From: JAICYJ01 sp963797565
GTDB taxonomy: Bacteria > Actinomycetota > Thermoleophilia > Gaiellales > JAICJC01
Direction: 5' to 3'
Assembly (NCBI GenBank): GCA_963797565.1
Contig: CAWCPM010000011.1
Location: forward strand, 124,001-188,000
Length of the DNA stretch: 64,000 nucleotides
The position numbers and the translations under genes were made by a program. The notes under the pieces are model-generated. The model did no database searches. It was not told the DNA's origin and saw only the letters and a list, made by a program, of their open reading frames with translations. Positions 1 to 7,764 of this stretch are shown in pieces (positions within the stretch are counted from its first letter, which is position 1; every line of letters begins with the position of its first letter).

Positions 1-10
1 CCACCCAAGA

Positions 11-38
11 TTGGTACGTCCGACCCCGTTCGTACCAT
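11..38 (+). promoter_or_regulatory. Probable leaderless promoter of the first small gene
   Basis: A TTGGTA box (11-16) and a TACCAT box (33-38) are separated by 16 nt, and the TACCAT ends 6 nt before the ATG at 45. This fits a sigma-A type promoter whose transcript starts at or next to the start codon. No Shine-Dalgarno sequence is visible. The call rests on pattern only. Confidence 0.4.
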
Positions 39-44
39 CACCCG

Positions 45-248
45 ATGACCGCAGCCGAACTGATTGAGGTGCAGCAGCCCGGGACGTCCGCCGAGGTGGA
101 GGCGTGGCGGCTGCACGTGCTGCTGCAGGCGGGCTATCCGCTGAAGGTGGCCGAGCGCATCGCGCTGGCCGACGCCGACCTGCACGTGGCAGTGGACATG
201 CTCGAGCACGGATGCGCACCGCAGGTGGCCGTGCGCATCCTCACCTGA
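45..248 (+). CDS. Small hypothetical protein upstream of xseA
   Basis: A 67-aa soluble acidic protein of unknown function. The C-terminal half reads as two helices with a repeated flavour (LKVAERIALADADLHVAVDM, then ..VAVRIL), resembling a small helical protein-protein or UBA-like fold, but I do not recognise a family. It ends 35 nt before xseA and points the same way. Codon usage matches the neighbours, with strong G/C at third positions, which supports a real gene. Starting at the ATG at 45 fits the promoter-like boxes just upstream. Function is unknown. Confidence 0.6.
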   Translation: MTAAELIEVQQPGTSAEVEAWRLHVLLQAGYPLKVAERIALADADLHVAVDMLEHGCAPQVAVRILT

Positions 249-283
249 CCGGCGCGACCGGCCGTTAGGGCGATACTGCCGCC

Positions 284-1516
284 ATGAGCGCGAAGCCCCA
301 GCCCGTGCAGTACGGCGACCGCCAGGTCTACTCGGTGGCCGGCTTCAACCTCGGCGTCGGTGGCTGGCTGCAGCGCCTGCCCGAGGTGTGGGTGGACGGC
401 GAGGTGGCCGAGATGAAGCAGCAGAGTGGCTGGACGTACGCCTACCTGACGCTGAAGGACCCGGGCGACGGCGCGTCGCTGCAGGCGCTGGTGGCACGCT
501 CGCGGCTGGAGGCGATCCAGCCGCCGCTGCGGCCGGGAGACCGGGTGCACGCGCGAGGGCGGGCGGAGTTGTATGCGAAGCGGGGTGAGCTGCGGCTGCG
601 GGTGAGCGCGATCGAGCCGTTCGGACTGGGCCTGGTGCTGCGGCAGATCGAGGAGCTGAAGCGGCGCCTGGGCGAGGAGGGGCTGTTCGCACCGGAGCGG
701 AAGCGGCCGCTGCCGTTGCTGCCGCGGGTGGTCGGGGTGATCTGCGGGCGTGACGCCGCGGCCAAGCGCGACGTGATCGAGACGGCCGGCGTGCGCTACC
801 CGCCGGCGCGGTTCCGGGTGGAGGAGGCCGCCGTGCAGGGGCCGGGCGCTGTGCCGCAGATCCTGGCGGCGCTGGAGCGGCTCGACAGGGACGACGAGGT
901 GGACGTGATCGTGCTGGCGCGCGGCGGCGGGAGCTTCGAGGACCTGTTGCCGTTCTCGGACGAGCGGCTGGTGCGGGCGGTGGCGCTGTGCCGAACGCCG
1001 GTGGTATCGGCGATCGGGCACGAGCAGGACACGCCGATCGTCGACCACGTGGCCGACGTGCGGGCGGGCACGCCCAGCCTGGCGGCACGGCTGGTGGTGC
1101 CGGATTACGCGGCGATCACGGCCGACCTGGACGATCTGGCCGCGCGCGCCGGGCGGGCGCTGCAGACGCGCACCCACCGCTGCCGCGAGTCGCTCGCGAT
1201 GCTGGTGTCGCGGCCGGCGTTCGCCGACCCGCGCAGCTGGATCGCCGTGCGGCGGGAGTCGCTGCTGCGGGTGCGCGACGGTCTCGACCGCTGGCCGATC
1301 GGACGCCTGGAGCGGGAGCGGGTGCGGGTCGGCCATGCCTTCGACCGCCTGCGGCTGCTGGGGCCGGCTGCAACGCTCGACCGCGGGTATGCGATCGTGC
1401 AGGATGCGGCGGGAACGGTTGTCACCGCGGCGGACGCCGTCACGGCCGGGCAGCGGATCGGGGTGCGGCTGTCGCAGGGCCGGATCGCCGCCACGGTCGA
1501 GGAGGTGACGGAGTGA
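284..1516 (+). CDS. xseA: Exodeoxyribonuclease VII large subunit
   Basis: Catalytic large subunit of exonuclease VII, which degrades single-stranded DNA to oligonucleotides in repair and recombination in the cytoplasm. The 410 aa match the usual family length. An N-terminal OB-fold (about residues 10-110, including YAYLTLKDP) is followed by the catalytic domain with GVICGRDAAAKRDVIE near residue 150, RGGGSFEDLLPFSDERLVRA near 213 and the GHEQDTPIVDHVAD segment near 246. The start ATG lies 6 nt after a GATACT box, so the mRNA may be leaderless. It overlaps xseB by 4 nt (GTGA), so the subunits are translationally coupled. Confidence 0.96.
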   Translation: MSAKPQPVQYGDRQVYSVAGFNLGVGGWLQRLPEVWVDGEVAEMKQQSGWTYAYLTLKDPGDGASLQALVARSRLEAIQPPLRPGDRVHARGRAELYAKRGELRLRVSAIEPFGLGLVLRQIEELKRRLGEEGLFAPERKRPLPLLPRVVGVICGRDAAAKRDVIETAGVRYPPARFRVEEAAVQGPGAVPQILAALERLDRDDEVDVIVLARGGGSFEDLLPFSDERLVRAVALCRTPVVSAIGHEQDTPIVDHVADVRAGTPSLAARLVVPDYAAITADLDDLAARAGRALQTRTHRCRESLAMLVSRPAFADPRSWIAVRRESLLRVRDGLDRWPIGRLERERVRVGHAFDRLRLLGPAATLDRGYAIVQDAAGTVVTAADAVTAGQRIGVRLSQGRIAATVEEVTE

Positions 1517-1731
1517 GCGAGGAGATGACGTTCGAGCAGGCGCGGGCCGAGCTGGAGCAGATCGTGCGGCGGCTGGAGGACGGGCAGATCTCGCTGGACG
1601 AGTCGCTGAAGCTGTGGGAGCGCGGAGAGCAGCTGCACGCGCTGTGCCTGGCCAGGCTGAACCAGGCCGAGCAGCGGGTGGGTGAGCTGCTGGAGCGGCT
1701 GGGGCGTTCGGAGCCGAAGCAGGACGGCTAG
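1513..1731 (+). CDS. xseB: Exodeoxyribonuclease VII small subunit
   Basis: A 72-aa small subunit that binds XseA along its helical arm. The sequence carries the family core FEQARAELEQIVRRLEDG followed by LDESLKLWERGEQL, a typical two-helix XseB. The GTG start at 1513 overlaps the xseA stop (GTGA), and GGAGGTGACG just upstream serves as ribosome binding site. Its stop codon overlaps the end of the convergent kinase-like gene, so the two genes share their last bases. Confidence 0.94.
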   Translation: MSEEMTFEQARAELEQIVRRLEDGQISLDESLKLWERGEQLHALCLARLNQAEQRVGELLERLGRSEPKQDG

Positions 1732-2285
1732 CCGGTCACCCCGCGACGGTGGCCAGCCACGCCCGCACGGACTTCGCGGAGCGCAGGCGCAGGATCCGCT
1801 TGCCCGCGCACTCGGGCGACGCGAACAGCTCCGGCAACGAGCGCTGCGTACAGGCGGTGCTGCGTGACCGACCACCCGAGCAGCGACTCGCGGCCCCAGA
1901 ACACGCCCCGCAGCGTCTCGCGGTTGCCGTTCCAAAGCTCGGTGCGGCGCAGCACCCGGCCGAGGGAGCGGCGGGTCGTGCGCAGCATCGACACGTGCAG
2001 CGGCAGGTCGAGCCAGATCAGCGTGTCGGCCGCCTCGGGCACCATGGTGCCGAGCTTGCGCTGGTAACCGCCGTCGACCACCCATCCGTCGCCGGCGACG
2101 ACGGCCGCCACGTCGGCGCGGAACTGCTCGAGGTCCGGCTCGGCCCAGTCCGGGCCGTGGTGCAGGGCGTCCAGCTCGACGTGACGCACGCCGAGCCGGC
2201 GGGCCAGCTCGGCCGCGAGCGTGGTCTTGCCCGACCCGCTGATCCCGATCACCCACACGCGCCGCATGCCGCGAATCTCATCCAC
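1728..2285 (-). CDS. P-loop kinase-like protein (adenylate kinase / topology-modulation type)
   Basis: A small cytoplasmic P-loop NTPase of the adenylate-kinase-like group often annotated as DNA topology modulation protein. The Walker A motif GISGSGKTT lies near residue 14, followed by LGVRHVELDALHHGPDW, which is typical of this group, and a C-terminal basic helix. The true substrate is unknown. I prefer the GTG start at 2285 (186 aa) because GGGAGG lies 8 nt upstream. An ATG at 2267 is an alternative, and the open frame extends further upstream into repeated non-coding sequence. The gene is convergent with xseB. Confidence 0.72.
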   Translation of the reverse strand: MDEIRGMRRVWVIGISGSGKTTLAAELARRLGVRHVELDALHHGPDWAEPDLEQFRADVAAVVAGDGWVVDGGYQRKLGTMVPEAADTLIWLDLPLHVSMLRTTRRSLGRVLRRTELWNGNRETLRGVFWGRESLLGWSVTQHRLYAALVAGAVRVARVRGQADPAPALREVRAGVAGHRRGVTG

Positions 2286-2313
2286 TGCCGGAGCCTCCCG
2301 CGCCGGGCGGGGT

Positions 2314-2341
2314 GGTGTCAAACACCGCTCCCGGGTGCGAC
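2314..2341. repeat. 28-bp direct repeat, copy 1
   Basis: Identical to 2412-2439 over 28 bp. The first 13 bases form a small hairpin (GGTGT, CAA, ACACC), followed by CGCTCCCGGGTGCGAC. It lies upstream of the kinase-like gene. It could be an operator pair or a dispersed palindromic repeat; a genome-wide count would decide. Confidence 0.75.
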
Positions 2342-2359
2342 ACAGGTCTGTGAGCAGCT

Positions 2360-2376
2360 CGTGACGGACCGTCACG
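2360..2376. promoter_or_regulatory. Near-perfect 17-bp palindrome
   Basis: The sequence CGTGACGGACCGTCACG is palindromic except for its central base. It lies between the two 28-bp repeats and upstream of the leftward kinase-like gene. It may be a regulator binding site, but no promoter boxes are convincing here. Confidence 0.4.
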
Positions 2377-2411
2377 GGCCACCGGGATGGTTGAGCGAAA
2401 CCGGCTCCGGC

Positions 2412-2439
2412 GGTGTCAAACACCGCTCCCGGGTGCGAC
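2412..2439. repeat. 28-bp direct repeat, copy 2
   Basis: Second perfect copy of the repeat at 2314-2341, starting 98 bp after the first and in the same orientation. Its hairpin extends to CGGTG / CACCG (2411-2425). The sequence between the copies has no gene. Confidence 0.75.
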
Positions 2440-2497
2440 GAGGGATCGCGACGGAGACGTGACCGGTCGTGACGCCGGCGTATCGCCGCTCAGGCGG

Positions 2498-3685
2498 TCA
2501 GCCGGTCACGTCGAGCAGCGTCTCGACGCCGCGGCGCTCGAGCCCGCGGGCCACGATCAGCCGCTGGATCTCGCTGGTGCCCTCCCAGATGCGGTCGACC
2601 CGCAGCTCGCGCAGGAACCGCTCGGCCGTGTTCGTCCGCATGTAGCCGCGGCCGCCGAACGCCTGCACCGCCCGGTCGGCGCAGCGGTAGGCCGCCTCGC
2701 TGGCGAACAGCTTGGCCGCGCTGGCCCGGTGGTGCACCAGCTTGCGGTCGACGCCGGGGTCGTCGGCCATGCAGGCCACGTGGTAGACCAGCAGCCGCGC
2801 CGCCAGGCAGTCCGACGCCGAGTCGGCCAGCGGGAAGCTGACGCCCTGGAAGTCGAAGATGCGGGAGCCGAACTGCCGGCGCTGGATCGTCCAGTCCACG
2901 GTCTCGGCCAGCAGCCGCCGCATCGCCCCCACGCAGCGGGCGCCGATGTGGATCCGCTCCTCCACGAACCACTCGTTCTGCAGCTCGTCGCCCTTGCCCA
3001 CCATGTCCGGCCCGCCCAGCACCGCGTCGGCGGGCAGGTGGCAGTCGAACCGGATGGTGGGATGGCCGTGCGGGTAGTTGTGGGTGAAGGGCGGGTCGTC
3101 CACCACCTCGATCCCGGGCGTGTCGCGGTCGACCAGGAACAGCGTCGGCAGCAGCTCCCCGTCGCGTTGCACGTTCACCATCACGATGAAGTAGTCGGCC
3201 ACGTCGCCGGTCGTGACGAACCACTTCTCGGTGCTGAGGTGCCAGCCGCCGGCGGTCTCGACCGCCGTGCCGGCGATCGCACCCGAGTCCGACCCGGCGC
3301 CGCCCTCGGTGACCGCGTACGCGTCGGCGCGCTCGCCGCGCAGCGTCGGGCGCAGGTACCGCTCGATCTGCTCAGGCGTCCCGCTGGACAGCACGTTGTA
3401 GCCGCCCGCCATGTTCCACCAGATCGCATTGGTGTTGCGGCCCAGCTCCTCCTGCACCAGCACCTGCTCGACGTTGTCCCAACCGCGCCCGCCCAGCTCC
3501 ACCGCATGGTTGCCGGAGTCGAGCCCACGCTCGCGGGCCTGGTCGCGGACGTGGCGGCGGTCAGCCTCCGGCAGCCTGCCGCCGGCCAGCTCCGCCGTCA
3601 GCTCGAGCGGGATCAGCACCTCGTCCACGAAGGCGGCGGCGCGGGCTCGCAGCTCACGCTGCCCGGGGGTCAGTGCGAAGTCCAC
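2498..3685 (-). CDS. Acyl-CoA dehydrogenase family protein
   Basis: A flavoprotein (395 aa) that introduces a C2-C3 double bond into an acyl-CoA thioester and passes electrons to ETF. The sequence shows the N-terminal helical domain (DFALTPGQRELRARAAAFVDEV), the central FAD contact segment AVTEGGAGSDSGAI with EKWFVTTGDVADYFIV, and the C-terminal FGGRGYMR and IWEGTSEIQRLIVARGL. The Glu of WEGT near residue 366 is at the catalytic-base position of many members. The GTG start at 3685 is chosen for its GGAGGAG upstream. It overlaps the preceding 115-aa gene by 16 nt and is the last gene of the TetR/Rieske operon. The substrate is unknown. Confidence 0.9.
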   Translation of the reverse strand: MDFALTPGQRELRARAAAFVDEVLIPLELTAELAGGRLPEADRRHVRDQARERGLDSGNHAVELGGRGWDNVEQVLVQEELGRNTNAIWWNMAGGYNVLSSGTPEQIERYLRPTLRGERADAYAVTEGGAGSDSGAIAGTAVETAGGWHLSTEKWFVTTGDVADYFIVMVNVQRDGELLPTLFLVDRDTPGIEVVDDPPFTHNYPHGHPTIRFDCHLPADAVLGGPDMVGKGDELQNEWFVEERIHIGARCVGAMRRLLAETVDWTIQRRQFGSRIFDFQGVSFPLADSASDCLAARLLVYHVACMADDPGVDRKLVHHRASAAKLFASEAAYRCADRAVQAFGGRGYMRTNTAERFLRELRVDRIWEGTSEIQRLIVARGLERRGVETLLDVTG

Positions 3686-4017
3686 AGAAGCTCCTCCAGT
3701 CGTCGCCGCTCGGGCGCGTCGTGCGCCTCGTCGTCGCGCAGCGCCGGCGCCAGCAGGTACTGCTCGCGCAGCACCGCCGCCAGCCGCTCCGCCGACGCCA
3801 CCAGCTCGCCGGTGACCTCGGCCGCCTCCAGCCGCGCCCGGCAGTCGCGCAGGTAGTCGAACCAGTCCTGCATCTGGCCGTCGTGGATCAGCCGCTCGAT
3901 CCGGCCCGCCTCGACGTCGGCGTCGCCCGCGCCGAGGGCGGCCAGCAGCGACGGCACCTCGCGCTCGATCTCGGGCGTCAGGAACAGCCAGCGGTCGTCG
4001 CCGCGGATGATCCTCAC
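3670..4017 (-). CDS. Unknown 115-aa protein between Rieske oxygenase and acyl-CoA dehydrogenase
   Basis: I do not recognise this protein. It is soluble and acidic, probably mostly helical, with MRIIRGDDRWLFLTPEIERE at the N terminus and a run of Leu/Glu/Arg helices after that. There is no signal peptide, membrane segment or metal-binding cysteine pattern. It begins with GTG overlapping the Rieske stop by 4 nt (GTGA) and ends inside the acyl-CoA dehydrogenase gene, so it is translationally locked to both neighbours. An accessory or regulatory role in the same pathway is an inference from position only. Confidence 0.7.
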   Translation of the reverse strand: MRIIRGDDRWLFLTPEIEREVPSLLAALGAGDADVEAGRIERLIHDGQMQDWFDYLRDCRARLEAAEVTGELVASAERLAAVLREQYLLAPALRDDEAHDAPERRRLEELLWTSH

Positions 4018-5126
4018 GGCTCGTCGATGCCCGGCACGGCCTGCCGCAGCAGGTCATGGAACGCCAGCACGCCGTTCTCGTTGCGGTTCAGCACGCCGCG
4101 CTCGTAGGTGCGGGACTCGAGGCCCAGCTGCACCATGTCGCACAGCTGCACGTCCTCGGCCATCACCTTGGTGTTGACGCGCCAGTTGATGGCCCGCACC
4201 AGCCGGTCGCGGATCGCGTCCGAGCCCGAGTGGTAGACCCGCGCCTCGGTGCGGGTGCGCCGCAGCCCGTCGGGGAACAGCTGCCAGGTGTCGATCTGGT
4301 CGGGGTAGATGTCGATGAACGTGGCCGGCCACAGGTGCACGTACGTCCACGCCCCCATCAGGTCCTCGGGGAAATCCTTCATCGGCCGCAGCAGCTTCTG
4401 ATACAGCCGCTCCTGGTAGTTGCGCGACGGCTTGTCGCGGAACGGCCCGTCGATCCAGGTGTGGTTCTTGGCCGGCGTGGCGACGTAGCGCTTGTAGTCG
4501 AGCAGCCGCAGCAGACCGGGATGGCCGACCGGGATGTGGTAGCCCTCCAGGTAGTTGTCGGTGATCACCTTCCAGTTGTGGTCGTAGCCGTTCCCGAGCC
4601 GCGGGCCGGCGCCCAGCTCGGCCAGCCGCAGCGGCGCCAGCTTCTCGGCCAGGTCGCCGAAGTAGGTGTCGAGCGGCTCGGTCTCCTCGCTCATGCAGAC
4701 GAACACCATCCCGCTCAGCTCGCCGACCCGGAAGGCCGGCAGCCGCACGCTCTCGCGATCGAGGTTCTCGAAGCCGCGCGCCTCGGGCACCGCCGCCAGC
4801 TGGCCGTCCTGGCGGTAGGTCCAGCCGTGGTAGGGACAGCGCAGCACCTTCGGGCAGCTGCCCTGGCCGTCCAGGATGCGGGCCGCGCGGTGCCGGCAGA
4901 CGTTCGAGAGCGCGCGCAGCTGCCCGTCCTTGTCGCGCAGCACGGCGATCGGCTCACCCGCGATCGTGGTCGTCCAGAACCTCCCCGGCTCCGCCACGTC
5001 GCTGACGTGGCAGGCGAAGTTCCACGACTTCAGGAACACCTCGCGCATCTCCGCCTCGTACACCTCGGGCGACGTGTACGCCCGTGCCGGCAGTGTCTTG
5101 CCCTTCGTGTCCCCGGCCACGCTCAT
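4014..5126 (-). CDS. Rieske non-heme iron oxygenase, alpha subunit
   Basis: Oxygenase component (370 aa) of the aromatic ring-hydroxylating dioxygenase / demethylase superfamily. The Rieske [2Fe-2S] ligands are C77 and H79 (NVCRHRA) and C97 and H100 (RCPYHGW). The mononuclear iron site shows NYLEGYHIPVGH with H197 and H202, and E194 is the likely bridging acid. The open frame runs upstream, but MSVAGDTKG at 5126 with GAGGAGC before it and an ATGA overlap with tetR is the likely start. No reductase or ferredoxin gene is nearby, so electron donors must be encoded elsewhere. The substrate cannot be told from the sequence. Confidence 0.9.
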   Translation of the reverse strand: MSVAGDTKGKTLPARAYTSPEVYEAEMREVFLKSWNFACHVSDVAEPGRFWTTTIAGEPIAVLRDKDGQLRALSNVCRHRAARILDGQGSCPKVLRCPYHGWTYRQDGQLAAVPEARGFENLDRESVRLPAFRVGELSGMVFVCMSEETEPLDTYFGDLAEKLAPLRLAELGAGPRLGNGYDHNWKVITDNYLEGYHIPVGHPGLLRLLDYKRYVATPAKNHTWIDGPFRDKPSRNYQERLYQKLLRPMKDFPEDLMGAWTYVHLWPATFIDIYPDQIDTWQLFPDGLRRTRTEARVYHSGSDAIRDRLVRAINWRVNTKVMAEDVQLCDMVQLGLESRTYERGVLNRNENGVLAFHDLLRQAVPGIDEP

Positions 5127-5719
5127 ACGCTGCTCCTCGCAGTTGTGGGAAGCCCCAGCTCGATCGCCAGCGCGCTTCTGATCAGCTCCGCGGCGCGCTC
5201 GTGGCTGGTGATGCCGGACAGGATCTGCAGGCCCAGCCCGTCCACCGTCGCGGCCAGCCGCATCGCCACATCGTTGACGACGATCGTATCGCTGATCGAC
5301 CCCTCGTCCCGCGCCTGCTCCAGCAGGTCCGTGATCTGCTCGATCCACGAGGCCGACGACCTGCGAACGCTCTCGGCCAGGCGCTCGTCGAAGATCGCGC
5401 TGCGCCACATCTCCACCCACAGCACCCAGTCGTCGCGGAAGACGGCGTCGGCGCCGGCGTAGATCTCCAGCAGCCGCCGCAGCCGCTCGACCGCGCCCGG
5501 GATGCCCGCCAGCGCCGCCTCGGCAGCCTGGTCGGCCTTGACGTCCGCGTGCTCGAAGGCCTGCATCAGCAGGTCGGCGCGGGTGTCGAAGTAGTAATGC
5601 AGGAGCGCGCTCGAGACCCCCGCCTCGCGGGCCACCGTCCCCATGCGCAACCCGTCGGCGCCCTCCCGGGCGATGACACGGCAGGTTGCCTCGAGGATCT
5701 CGGTCTTGCGGTCGGCCAT
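5123..5719 (-). CDS. TetR family transcriptional regulator
   Basis: A 198-aa repressor-type regulator. The N-terminal helix-turn-helix is clear (TEILEATCRVIAREGADGLR, then VAREAGVSSALLHYYFDTR), and the C-terminal half is a helical ligand/dimer domain. It is the first gene of a leftward operon with the Rieske oxygenase (ATGA overlap), the unknown 115-aa protein and the acyl-CoA dehydrogenase. A perfect 18-bp palindrome 19 bp upstream of its start is the obvious operator, so autoregulation of the whole operon is likely, with the pathway substrate or a CoA ester as inducer (inference). Confidence 0.92.
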   Translation of the reverse strand: MADRKTEILEATCRVIAREGADGLRMGTVAREAGVSSALLHYYFDTRADLLMQAFEHADVKADQAAEAALAGIPGAVERLRRLLEIYAGADAVFRDDWVLWVEMWRSAIFDERLAESVRRSSASWIEQITDLLEQARDEGSISDTIVVNDVAMRLAATVDGLGLQILSGITSHERAAELIRSALAIELGLPTTARSSV

Positions 5720-5738
5720 TCCAGTCGCTCCCGGGTGC

Positions 5739-5756
5739 TGACTGACTAGTCAGTCA
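5739..5756. promoter_or_regulatory. 18-bp perfect palindromic operator for the TetR regulator
   Basis: TGACTGACTAGTCAGTCA is a perfect inverted repeat of two 9-bp halves, lying between tetR and the convergent-side aquaporin gene. It has the size and form of TetR-family operators. Its position just upstream of tetR implies autoregulation of the oxygenase operon. Confidence 0.8.
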
Positions 5757-5801
5757 AAAAACGCAGCATAGCGGACGGGCCGCCCCGCGTGAAGATCCGG
5801 G

Positions 5802-6476
5802 TCAGGCCTCCCTACGCGCCAGGATCAGGTGGTGGTAGAGCAGCGCCGCGGCCGCTGCTCCCAGCGGGCAGGCAATGAAGTACAGCCAGATGTTGTCGAA
5901 CTTGCCGGCCACCACGTCGGGCCCGAACGTCCGCGACGGGTTCATGCTGGCACCGGTCAGCGGGCCGCCCATCATGATGTCCAGCGAGATCGTGAGGCCG
6001 ATCGGGATGCCGGCCACGGCCGCGAAGCTGCCGCGCGGATCGACGGCCACACCGAAGATCACGAACACCAGGAAGAAGGTCAGGATGAACTCGATCACGA
6101 AGCCGCTGGCCACGCTCACGCCGGGCGCAAGCACCGTCAGGCCGGGGTTGATGTTGGGGACGTTGTTGGGCAGCGTGGCGCGAACGGCCAGCGCGCCCAG
6201 CACCGCAGCGCCCAGCTGGGCCACCCAGTAGGCGACGGCGTCGCGGGCCGGGATCCGCTTGGTGACGAGGAAGCCGAACGTGACGGCCGGATTGAAGTGC
6301 CCACCCGAGATGTGACCGGCCGCACACACCATCACCGCGATCACGAAGCCGTGCGCGAGCGCGACCGTGACGAGGCTGTTCGGGCCGCCGTACAGGATTG
6401 CGCCCACGCCGATGAACGAGAGCGCGAAGGCTCCCACCGCCTCGACCGTCATCTTGCGTACAAGTTCCGGCTGCAT
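5802..6476 (-). CDS. MIP/aquaporin family channel
   Basis: A 224-aa six-helix membrane channel. The first pore motif is the usual NPA (N62-P63-A64 in GGHFNPAVTFG). The second is NPS (N179-P180-S181) followed by R182 of the selectivity filter (ASMNPSRTFGP). The Ala-to-Ser change at the second motif is a known type of variation but not the common form, and may affect whether water, glycerol or another small solute passes. The gene is transcribed leftward, divergent from the LysM protein, with 95 bp between the starts. The start at 6476 fits an N terminus just ahead of the first helix. Confidence 0.92.
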   Translation of the reverse strand: MQPELVRKMTVEAVGAFALSFIGVGAILYGGPNSLVTVALAHGFVIAVMVCAAGHISGGHFNPAVTFGFLVTKRIPARDAVAYWVAQLGAAVLGALAVRATLPNNVPNINPGLTVLAPGVSVASGFVIEFILTFFLVFVIFGVAVDPRGSFAAVAGIPIGLTISLDIMMGGPLTGASMNPSRTFGPDVVAGKFDNIWLYFIACPLGAAAAALLYHHLILARREA

Positions 6477-6571
6477 CCCTACCTCCCGAAGACCGTTTCC
6501 CCGAAAACCAGAGCCTAACCGGAGCCGCGGTTGGAAGGAGTCGCCGCAGCGGCCGCGAACAGGACGAGTTC

Positions 6572-7370
6572 ATGCGCGGATTCCGATACCTGCTGGTTGT
6601 GATCCCAATCGCGGCGCTGGTCGCGGCCGCACCGGCCCTGGCCGCCCAGCGCTACACGGTGCGCTGGGGCGACACGCTGACGGGGATCGCATCCGCCCAC
6701 GGCGTATCGCTGCATCACCTGGCGCGGGCCAACCACATGCGCCCCCGCAGCCTGCTGCTCGCCGGCACCACACTGCGCATCCCCGGTCACGGGCACGGCA
6801 GCTCCGGCGGCCACCGCATCACCGTGCAGTGGGGCGACACCCTCAGCGGCATCGCCGCCCGCTACGGCACCACGATCACGCACCTTGCCGCGATCAACGG
6901 CATCTCGCCGTTCGGCGTGCTGCTGGCGGGAAGCCACCTGCGTGTCCCCGGTTTCCGCGGCCGCCCCGGCCATGGCCGCAAGCGGCAGCTTCGACGCGGT
7001 CGGCTCGCTCGACCGGTGGGCGGCGCACTACGGCGTCGATCCGCGGCTGGCGCGGGCCGTCGCCTGGATGGAATCCGGCTACAACACCGGCGCCGTCTCC
7101 TCGGTCGGCGCCTGGGGGGTGATGCAGGTGATGCCCGCGACCTGGCGGTTCACGGAGCGGCTGATCGGTCACCCCGTGGCACGCACGGCCGACGGGAACG
7201 TCCGCATCGGCGTGGCCTACCTGCACCACCTGCTGAACGTCTTTGGCGGGGACCAGCGGCTGGCGCTCGCCGGCTACTACCAGGGTCCCGGCGGCGTACG
7301 GCGGTTCGGCATGCTCCGGGTCACCGAGCGCTACGTGGCGGACGTGCTGGCTCTGGAAGCTCGGATGTAG
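6572..7370 (+). CDS. LysM - lytic transglycosylase (SLT) protein, frame broken
   Basis: A secreted cell-wall enzyme with signal peptide (LLVVIPIAALVAAAPALA) and two LysM peptidoglycan-binding repeats (RYTVRWGDTLTGIASAHGVS; ITVQWGDTLSGIAARYGTT). After the break comes an SLT domain with AVAWMESGYNTGAVSSVGAWG (catalytic Glu in WMESG) and GVMQVMPATW. The LysM part and the SLT part are in different frames. Removing one C from the run at 6964-6967 joins them into a 265-aa protein with a normal linker. It could be two genes only if an unlikely internal start is used. The 3' end overlaps the convergent arsR by 50 bp. Confidence 0.85.
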
Positions 7371-7710
7371 CCCCCCGCAGCAGCTCGGTGCGCTGGTCGA
7401 GATGGCTCAGCACCGAGGCGGTGACCTGGTCGCAGAGCGTGAACACGGCATCGTCGGCGATCGCGTAGTAGCAGCGCAGGCCCTCGCGGCGGCGTGACAG
7501 CAGCCCGCCGTCCGCCAGCAGGCCGAGATGTTTAGAGGCGTTGGCCTGGGTGCATCCCAGCTCTGCGGCCAGCGAGCCGACCGTGCGCTCGCCGTCGCGC
7601 AGCAGGTCCATCAGCATCAGCCGGCTGGGATCGCCCAGCAGGCGGAACCGGTCAGCTACGGTTCGGGCATACTCGGCCGGAAGCGGGTGTGGAAGCGCCA
7701 TTTGCGCCAT
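7321..7710 (-). CDS. ArsR/SmtB family transcriptional regulator
   Basis: A 129-aa winged-helix repressor. The helix-turn-helix is LLGDPSRLMLMDLLRDGE, then VGSLAAELGCTQANASKHLG, followed by the wing LLSRRREGLRCYYAI. A single Cys in the recognition region (LGCTQ) and one in the dimer region (TLCDQV) could serve as redox or metal ligands, but no classic metal site is complete. The gene is divergent from a thioredoxin gene with a 54-bp intergenic palindrome, so a thiol-redox sensing role for the pair is an inference. The ATG at 7710 is chosen over the open frame that extends through trxA. Confidence 0.9.
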   Translation of the reverse strand: MAQMALPHPLPAEYARTVADRFRLLGDPSRLMLMDLLRDGERTVGSLAAELGCTQANASKHLGLLADGGLLSRRREGLRCYYAIADDAVFTLCDQVTASVLSHLDQRTELLRGATSELPEPARPPRSAR

Positions 7711-7731
7711 CGTAGCGCATGTGCAACTATA

Positions 7732-7745
7732 TAACCAGTCAGTTA
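7732..7745. promoter_or_regulatory. Inverted repeat between arsR and the thioredoxin gene
   Basis: TAAC (7732-7735) and GTTA (7742-7745) flank 6 bp inside an AT-rich patch (CAACTATATAACCAGTCAGT), unusual in this GC-rich window. The site is 20-30 bp from both divergent start codons and is the natural operator for the ArsR protein. Confidence 0.6.
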
Positions 7746-7764
7746 CATAAGTCAGGAGATAGGA

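Noticed and set aside
2360..2480. A gene or RNA between the 28-bp repeats
   Set aside because: No reading frame with family features or normal codon bias is present; only repeats and palindromes are seen.
6885..7370. A separate lytic transglycosylase gene starting at 6885
   Set aside because: The first 25 codons are a shadow of the LysM repeat and there is no signal peptide. One-base repair joins it to the LysM part, which supplies the signal peptide.
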